A DNA stretch of 64,000 bases from Typha latifolia. Its lineage: Eukaryota; Streptophyta; Magnoliopsida; Poales; Typhaceae. The notes under the pieces were generated by a model that was not told the DNA's origin, made no database searches, and saw only the letters and a list, made by a program, of their open reading frames with translations. The stretch covers positions 13,343,001-13,407,000 of the forward strand of contig CM034099.1 in the NCBI GenBank assembly GCA_019914945.1, read 5' to 3'. The translations under genes were made by a program, and so were the position numbers. Of the stretch, positions 57,882-64,000 are shown piece by piece (positions within the stretch are counted from its first letter, which is position 1; every line of letters begins with the position of its first letter).

Positions 57882-58203
57882 ATGTAACAACCCAAACCCA
57901 AAAAAAAATATTTAGATTGGGCATGACGCGACTGGCCACACTCTGGCCAGCCTCATGCCCATGCAAGCTGCATGTGCAACTTGTGTGGTGGGGGCACCAC
58001 GTGCCCATTGCCGCTACCACTGCCGCAGCCAATGGGCTGCGGCCAGCTAGCCGCGGCGGGCCCCGGGGTGGCCACAACCCCCTCCACCGCCTCCTCTCTC
58101 TCTCTCTCTTTAAATCTCTCTCTCTCTCTATCTATCTATCTCTCTCGGTCTCTCTCTCCACTCTCTCTCGACTTTCTTTCGCACTTCTCGTTGCCAACGT
58201 CGT

Positions 58204-59037
58204 TGATACGATTTGGACTTCACGGACGTCGTCTCGAGCATTAAAATAAGTTTTCTGTAAGTCGCGTTCGAACGCGGGTAGAGTGAGTTCAAACGCGGTT
58301 TGTGAACGGGGTTGTGAACGTGGTGAAGAGAATGTACTGTGCGTTCAAACGCGGTGCGTTCGAACGCACTGTGAACGCCCGCATCGCGTTCGCAAATACC
58401 GACAGGCGCGTTTGATTGCCCGTTCGAACGCCTGCATCGCGTTCGCAAATCCAGAAGAGCGAACGCGGTCGGGCGAGTTCGAACGCGGTCGGCGAAAATT
58501 GTGTTTTAGGGTTGATGTGAGTTGTTGGTTAGCCTATAAAAGGATGTGTAGGGCAACCAAAATTATCATTGATTATTGAGATTGAGTTTTGCGTTGCCTC
58601 CTTCATCTTCTTCGCTTCCGTTCTCTCAATCCCTGGCGACGCCACTTCTAACCTCCCTCGTCCGGCTAATCACCCTAGTCCCTTAGGGGTGGCCCTCTTC
58701 TCCCCCTTCGTCCAATCTATCCTACACTTGCCCTAATCCTTCCATCAACCACAACCCTTCCACCATTATTTTTCACCGGTGCCACCACATTAACGCCGGT
58801 CCTCCACCATACATCATTACCTAGGATCTCGTGCCTCCATCCACGGATCCAAAACAGAGCATCGTGACGTTCGTTCACTAAACGAACGATATCTCGAGAG
58901 CCCCAACTCCTCAAAATGTCACATTGATCCAACGGCGGAATATTTCGAGATCTTATTTCAAAGTTCCGTGCAAGATCAAGTCCAGATCTGAGAATTAGAA
59001 AAGATCGATCTTTAGCCCTAAAGGAGAGATCGTACCA
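58204..59037 (+). repeat. Solo LTR, gypsyB-like, with TTCGAA palindromes, inside X LTR
   Basis: An 834-bp LTR (TGATACGATTTGG to GATCGTACCA) with perfect 5-bp flanks GTCGT (58199-58203 and 59038-59042). The palindrome array at 58262-58490 includes two GCGTTCGAACGC cores. The TATA box TATAAAAGG is at 58535, about 45 bp after the array. A leader with pyrimidine-rich sequence follows. The reversed X solo LTR at 41145-46292 lacks it, confirming insertion. Confidence 0.85.
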
Positions 59038-59080
59038 GTCGTCCCACCGTCACCTTCCCGAAGCCGCCGATGAGAAACTC

Positions 59081-59082
59081 TT

Positions 59083-59152
<70 letters not shown>

Positions 59153-59465
59153 CCGAGCTCGGGCTCGTCGGAGCCAAGCCGTCGGTGAGAGACCGGCCGC
59201 TGGCTGGCCAGCAGCGACCGGTGCCCTCCCCGTCGGCCCGGGTCCATAAGCTCCTCCCTCACCTCCTCTCTTTCTTCTCTTCGTCTTCTCTTCTTCTTCT
59301 TCTTCTTCTTCTTCTTCTTTCTTCTTTCTTCTTTCTTCTTATTTCTTATTTCTTCTTCCTTTCTCCTTTCTTTCCCTTACCTCCCCTTCTCTCTTCTTCT
59401 TCTTCTTCTTCTTCTTCTTCTTCTTCTTCTTCTTCTTCTTCTTCTTCTTCTGCTTTCTTTCTTTT
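59081..59465 (+). repeat. (CT)n and (TCT)n microsatellites in X LTR
   Basis: (CT)n from about 59085 to 59150, and (TCT)n tracts at about 59285-59325 and 59395-59450. ORFs on either strand over these tracts are Arg/Glu or Ser/Leu strings, not genes. Confidence 0.9.
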
Positions 59466-60813
59466 TCTTCTTCCTCCTCTGTAGCAAGCAATGCTCGGCC
59501 GAGCCTAGCATTGTGACATTGTTTTATTATCTACTTTATTTTATATTCATTTATTTATTTAATTAGGTATTACTTTCTTAATTAATGTAGATAAATTATT
59601 TAGACATTAATTATTTTAATAATAATATATATTCTTCAACATGATGATTATTAATTATAATTAGTATAATTGATGATTAACTAGGTTATAAAATATTATG
59701 CATAAATATAGATAATACTTATTTTGATGTAACTATGTATTTATATTTCTATTAGATTAATAGATAGTGTTGTAAATTATAATTATTAGATTTATGTACT
59801 GATATTCATAATATATGCAATTTTAGTAATCTTAACAATTTATTATATACTATTGTGTGTAGAATACGATACTAGTCTTATTAATTAATTAATTATTTTA
59901 CATAATTAAGTAAATACTATATAACTTCTAATTAATCAAAATAAACTAAGAAATATAAATTTATTATAAATAGATCTTATCTATACTTATATCCCATTTA
60001 CTTTATAATTATATATTTAGAATATTAAATAAAAGGAAACGAACCTTTTTCCGTATATTATAACTAGCATTTTATAATAATAGTATGTCATAATATTTGA
60101 ATCGTACCTATAATGTGAATCTAGTTATGTGCAAAGTAAAAGAAGTGTTTTTAAACCAAATAAACCTTTATATTCTATTTAAACTAATTTTAATTGGATA
60201 AACGACTAATTAATATTACTCGAATATTTTCAGATCCCGAACCCCTTTATTTGAGACCCCGTGGACCTTGCTAGCGATGAGTGTCACTCTGTTATCTGAC
60301 GGACGTGAGAGATGCGTGGTTTGTGTCTTCTGATCAAATAGTGAGTAGTCTTATCTCCTAGATGCCTTTCTCAAATTAGGATATATTATATCTTATGTAC
60401 ACGCATGTTTTGGCCTCCAGCATGATTATATGATTTTATCTAGAGATGATTTCAGTCAAGCATATTTTATCATACATTTGATTAGGCTGATCTGAGATAT
60501 GAGTACATTGGTGATATATAGAGATGATTATACTATTATGGTTTTTATGTCAGGATGATCTCTATCATGAGTATGCATGTGATAGACTAGCAAAAGTATA
60601 CATGTGTTAGATACATGGTTAGAGTCGGCATTGCATCATTTTTCTCTTAGCTTCTTTACCACCTAAATTCCTGAGTTACATGATCTGTTATCGTACTGGA
60701 TATATATGCATATGATTTATCATGCATAGAAAATCATAAAAGTACATATGTCTGTGATGTGATGTGATATGATGTGGTGGCTGGAACGGTATCGGTCCGG
60801 GAGTGGTACTGGA

Positions 60814-60959
60814 CATACTCTTAGCGTATGGCAGAGTATGGTGATGGCTGATGGTTGTACTCTTAGCGTATGATAGGGTACAACTATCATTGATATACCC
60901 TTAGCGTATGGCAGGGTATGATTCATCTATAGAGATACTCTTAGCGTATGATAGGGTAT
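60814..60959 (+). repeat. Four tandem hairpin units in X LTR
   Basis: Units at 60814-60840, 60857-60881, 60895-60919 and 60935-60959 each have a 7-bp stem (for example CATACTC/GAGTATG and ATACCCT/AGGGTAT) around a conserved loop TTAGCGTATGGCA or its TGATAG variant. Stem differences between units are largely compensated. Related hairpins are in the reversed X LTRs near 42125-42190 and 47425-47490. Confidence 0.7.
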
Positions 60960-61749
60960 ACTCTGAGCTTGTGACATGATGTGTATCGAGTTTGGGGTTG
61001 GTACCATAGTCCAACATGGTGGATGATATTTAGAGTTGAGACGGATGATTGTGATAGTGAGAGATATGCGGATTATATTTGGCTCTGACATATACGATTA
61101 TCTAGTGGATGGCATGCATCATGCATCATCATTGATGTGACTAGTATCATTGGATCATAATTGTTATACATGATATGTCGTTATATTCGGTGATGTTATA
61201 TGGTAATTTCATCATGTGATATATTTTTGGTTGAGGATATAATATGCTTATTCATGAGAATTGATTTAATTCATATATATGTCATTGAGGATACATATAT
61301 ACATATTCATACATGGCATCATGCTACTTTCTGATTCATATTATCCAGTATATGATTTACTCGCTGTTTGGCATCACTGATTCGGGGTAAGGTCTATTTA
61401 CTAAGCCTTTTGCTCATGACTCTCTTTATTTCTTTTCTAACCCTCTCAGATATGTGGTACGTGATAGCGACTTGATATATCTTGAGAAGATATTTTAGAA
61501 TGATGATGAGGTGAATTATAGATGCGAGACGGTATAGATGATAGTTTAACCAGATATTGAGTTGTACTAGTATTTGATATTTGTACTCTTTTGTATTAGA
61601 CGATGATTTGGATATTACTGGTCGAATCATAGTGTACTCTTGTATTAGTTATTTTAGTTGTATCTTGATGGTTTATTGTGGCTTGTGTGGGTCCTGCCAG
61701 ATTATGTAGTGGTCTAATATATATTATTGTGGACTGGGATATTCATATG

Positions 61750-63379
61750 TGTTAGGTTTTTATTTGTTGGCAATTGTGTACAAAATATTCTAAGTGTATT
61801 TTTTCATGTATATGAGCTTTACACAAGTCTAGAATATCTCTGGTTTGAATAATTGCAAGATTATTAGAAAAAAGCCGCTGAGTTCACACCGCGTTCACAA
61901 ACGCGTTCGAATGCGGAATCTGCGTTCACACAGACAAAGAGCCGCTTTCACAAATGTGTTCGATTGCGGAATCTGCGTTCACATAGACAGAGAGCCGCGT
62001 TCACAAACGCGTTCGAACGCGGGTACTGCGTTCACACAGACAGAGAGCCGCGTTCACAAACGTGTTTGAACGTGGGTACTGCGTTCACACAGTCCGAAAG
62101 CTGTGTTCACAAACGCGTTCGAACGCAACCTAAAGAATTCAAATTGTCGCACAAATCGATGGATCGAATTACTCTTAAGCGGAGTCAAGCTCACGACCAG
62201 TTGTCTCCTCTTAAGCCGTCCTCTTCCGCCGTTGGTCGCTCATCGCACCTCGACAGCTCTGATGATAGATTTGAGAGTGACACATCTCACTCTGAGGGGG
62301 AGTTACCACAGTACTCTAACCGTTTCGATCAGCTTAGTACTCAAGTGCAGGATCTCCATTCGGCAGTGAATGATTTACGAGCTGAGCAAGCTCGTCAGGG
62401 GACTGTACTTGACTCTCTGTTGATGATTCTTCAGCGTCAGTTTCCTCCGAGTTCCTAGTCTTTGGCATTTGTGTCAAAAAAGGGGAGAGTGTCTAGGTGT
62501 CTAGGTGTGTAGGGGGAGCATGGTAATAGGGGGAGTCTAGAATATCTCTGGTTTGAAGAATTGCAAGATTATTGAAGAAAAGTCATTGAGTTCACACCGC
62601 GTTCACAAACAAGTTCGAACGCGGAATCTGCGTTCACACAGACAGAGAGTCGCGTTCACAAACACGTTCGAATGCGGGTACTGCGTTCACAAAGACCGAG
62701 AGCTGCATTCACAAACGCGTTCGAACGCAACCTGAAGAATTCAAGTTGTCGCGTTCAAACGCACTCGGGCCCGTTCGAACGCACCTGAGATCAAGTCATG
62801 CCGTTCGAACGCACCCGAGCCGCGTTCGAACGCACCAATGAAGTTTGCTAAAATTGGACTTTCGTTAGTACGAATAAGACTTGGATTTGGCTCTATCTTG
62901 GAGATCATATATAAAGATTGTGATGCCCTATCTCTAGGGTGGTTAAAGAAGCATTATTGAAGGAGACTTCTTGAGGCTACATCGGTTCTTCAACTAACAA
63001 GGTTCCACTCATCATTAAAAAGTTAATCTTTCATCGTAAGGGTTATCTAGACGAAAGATCAATCTCGAGGGTTACTGAGGTTGGACTTCAATCACGAGAA
63101 GCAGTGAATCGTGGGTTCTAGTGAGCGAGACTGAGAAGAACAAAGTCGTTTGGATCGACGAGTTGTTTTGTGAGTCAGTCTTGTAACTGTTACTATTCTA
63201 GTGATTGGTTTTGATCCGAGTTTGGATTCGTGGTTTTTTCCCATTTGGGTTTTTCCACGTTAAAATCTTGGCGTTCATCTCTGCTTTCGTTCTTAATATT
63301 TTTACGGACTTTTACTTAAGCGAATGAGTGATATCATTGCCTAGTATTTAGATACATACATGTGTCTAGGGGTTTTTCA
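61750..63379 (+). repeat. C3 rearranged 5' LTR with an internal ORF2 fragment
   Basis: Starts TGTTAGG right after the duplication ATATG (61745-61749) and holds five 53-bp units (61885-62130). At 62148-62154 it switches, within TCGC, into the ORF2 C-terminal sequence (62155-62530, ending at the ORF2 stop 62458). At about 62535 it switches back into LTR sequence from TCTAGAATATCTCTGG onward. Three more 53-bp units, the TATA box TATATAAAG (62908) and the LTR end at 63379 follow. Confidence 0.78.
62155..62458 (+). pseudogene. ORF2 C-terminal fragment captured in the C3 LTR
   Basis: Encodes DRITLKRSQAHDQLSPLKPS through the Ser/Asp linker and the coiled coil (QVQDLHSAVNDLRAEQARQG), with an intact stop. 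It lacks the N-terminal two thirds of ORF2, and a frame runs into it from the repeats only by chance. Confidence 0.75.
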
Positions 63380-63381
63380 AT

Positions 63382-63393
63382 TGGTATCAGAGC
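63382..63393 (+). other. C3 primer-binding site
   Basis: TGGTATCAGAGC begins two bases after the LTR end, as in C1. Confidence 0.85.
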
Positions 63394-63428
63394 AGGTTCT
63401 CTCACACTTTGAGAGAGATCAGATAGGT

Positions 63429-64000
63429 ATGGATTTTCATAGAGATTGACCATCATCTATTAGATCTCCTATCCTAGATGGATCAAATTATGGATATTGG
63501 AAAGCTATGATGAGAGCTTACTTGAAGTCTATAGATGAACGAGTATGGTTGGCCGTTGTGAACGGTTGGTGTCCACTAATGTACATGGTGGATGATAAAC
63601 TTGCTGATAAATCGATAGAGTCATGGGATATGTCAGACTATAAAAAAGTTGGATGGAATTGCAAGGCAATAAATGTAATTTTTAGTTGTGTTTCCTCGAA
63701 AGAATTTAGAAGAATTTCTACTTGTGAGATAGCAAAAGAAGCTTGGACGATCTTATAAACTACTCACGAAGGAACTACGGCTGTAAAACTTTCTAAACTT
63801 CAGAGGTTGACTACTAGTTTTGAAACTCTACGTATGGAGGAGAATGAGACATTTGATGAGTTCTATGCAAAGCTGAGTGATATAGTCAATTCCAGTTTCA
63901 ACCTAGGAGAGAAAATTCCTGAAAATATAATTGTTCGCAAGATCCTTAGGTCTCTTCCAGAGAGGTTTCAGGTACGTTACAGCTATTGAGGAAAATAAGG
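63429..64000 (+). pseudogene. C3 gag, partial at window end
   Basis: Homologous to C1 gag, from the ATG at 63429 to the window edge. It has ILDGSNYGYWKAMMRAYLKS, then VSSKEFRRISTCEIAKEAWT and RLTTSFETLRMEENETFDEF. A GAA-to-TAA stop at 63756-63758 and a frameshift near 63972 break it. It keeps CAG where C1 has TAG at 20866. The rest lies beyond the window. Confidence 0.78.

Larger units (their letters stand above)
55131..61749 (+). mobile_element. Element X, LTR retrotransposon with long LTR and C-poor internal region (3' end displaced)
   Basis: Starts TGTAACAACC after the presumed duplication ATAGT (55126-55130). Its 3' terminus GGGCATTACA followed by TTAGT is at 25996. Only about 50 bp of the 5' LTR remain (55131-55180). 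A 2.7-kb internal region without coding motifs follows, then a purine tract (AAGGGGGGAAGGAAAA), and the 3' LTR starts at 57882. The AATTTCGAGGTCGAAATTTT phrase before the purine tract is typical of Ty3/gypsy elements. It is cut at 61749 by the C3 insertion (duplication ATATG). Confidence 0.72.
57882..61749 (+). repeat. X 3' LTR (main part), containing a solo LTR
   Basis: Starts TGTAACAACCC. It has a GC-rich head (57930-58080), pyrimidine microsatellites, an AT-rich middle (59520-60230), the 'ttgagaccccgtgg' region (60250), hairpin repeats (60814-60959) and an AT-rich tail. It is collinear, reversed, with 41145-46292. Without the nested solo LTR and with the displaced end, it would be about 3.2 kb. 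Confidence 0.75.

Overview
This is a gene-poor stretch of a flowering-plant nuclear genome. The evidence is GT-AG introns, stacked LTR retrotransposons, a plant LINE, hAT elements, and no bacterial-style gene packing. I could not fix the species. The only likely host gene is a split, uncharacterised membrane-protein gene on the + strand. Four exons are visible at 1305-1448, 1533-1744, 12281-12328 and 15545-15724. Its 10.5-kb second intron and 3.2-kb third intron are filled with transposons.

Layout. (1) 1-17 kb holds the host gene. Its introns carry a decayed minus-strand Ty3 chromovirus (3.3-8.7 kb), cut by two solo LTRs, a minus-strand Ty1/copia remnant (9.1-11.2 kb) and a hAT transposase pseudogene (13.0-14.8 kb). 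A hAT MITE follows at 16.4-17.0 kb. (2) 19.4-25.8 kb is a Sirevirus-like Ty1/copia element, here called C1. It has gag and a second ORF of the 'putative plant transposon protein' type, but no pol. A related solo LTR sits inside its second ORF. (3) 25.8-32.3 kb holds the 3' end of element X, the 3' half of a chromovirus (gypsyB), a LINE reverse-transcriptase fragment, and a second C-family copy (C2). (4) 33.1-38.6 kb is a young chromovirus with near-identical 312-bp LTRs and an in-frame internal deletion. (5) 39.7-49.8 kb is a nest of solo and partial LTRs, including about 3.2-kb X-type LTRs. (6) 50.5-61.7 kb holds the C-terminal part of a LINE, the 5' half of gypsyB, and most of element X. (7) 61.75 kb to the end is a third C-family copy (C3) with a rearranged LTR, PBS and gag.

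Three observations stand out. First, arrays of a TTCGAA-centred palindrome (core GCGTTCGAACGC) lie just upstream of TATA boxes in the LTRs of two unrelated superfamilies (the Sirevirus-like C family and gypsyB chromoviruses), and also upstream of an internal TATA box in C1. Second, the gypsyB LTR carries 4-7 tandem 20-bp copies of a tRNA-iMet primer-binding site. In one solo LTR the target-site duplication puts these copies inside the LTR. Third, the halves of the LINE, gypsyB, X and C elements appear in circularly permuted order. The sequence running to 61749 continues logically at 25780, with matching target-site duplications, as if a circle or tandem duplicate of about 36 kb had recombined through C-family elements.

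Almost every long ORF here belongs to a transposon or a low-complexity repeat. All coordinates and duplications were read by eye. Family names are by motif recognition, not database search.
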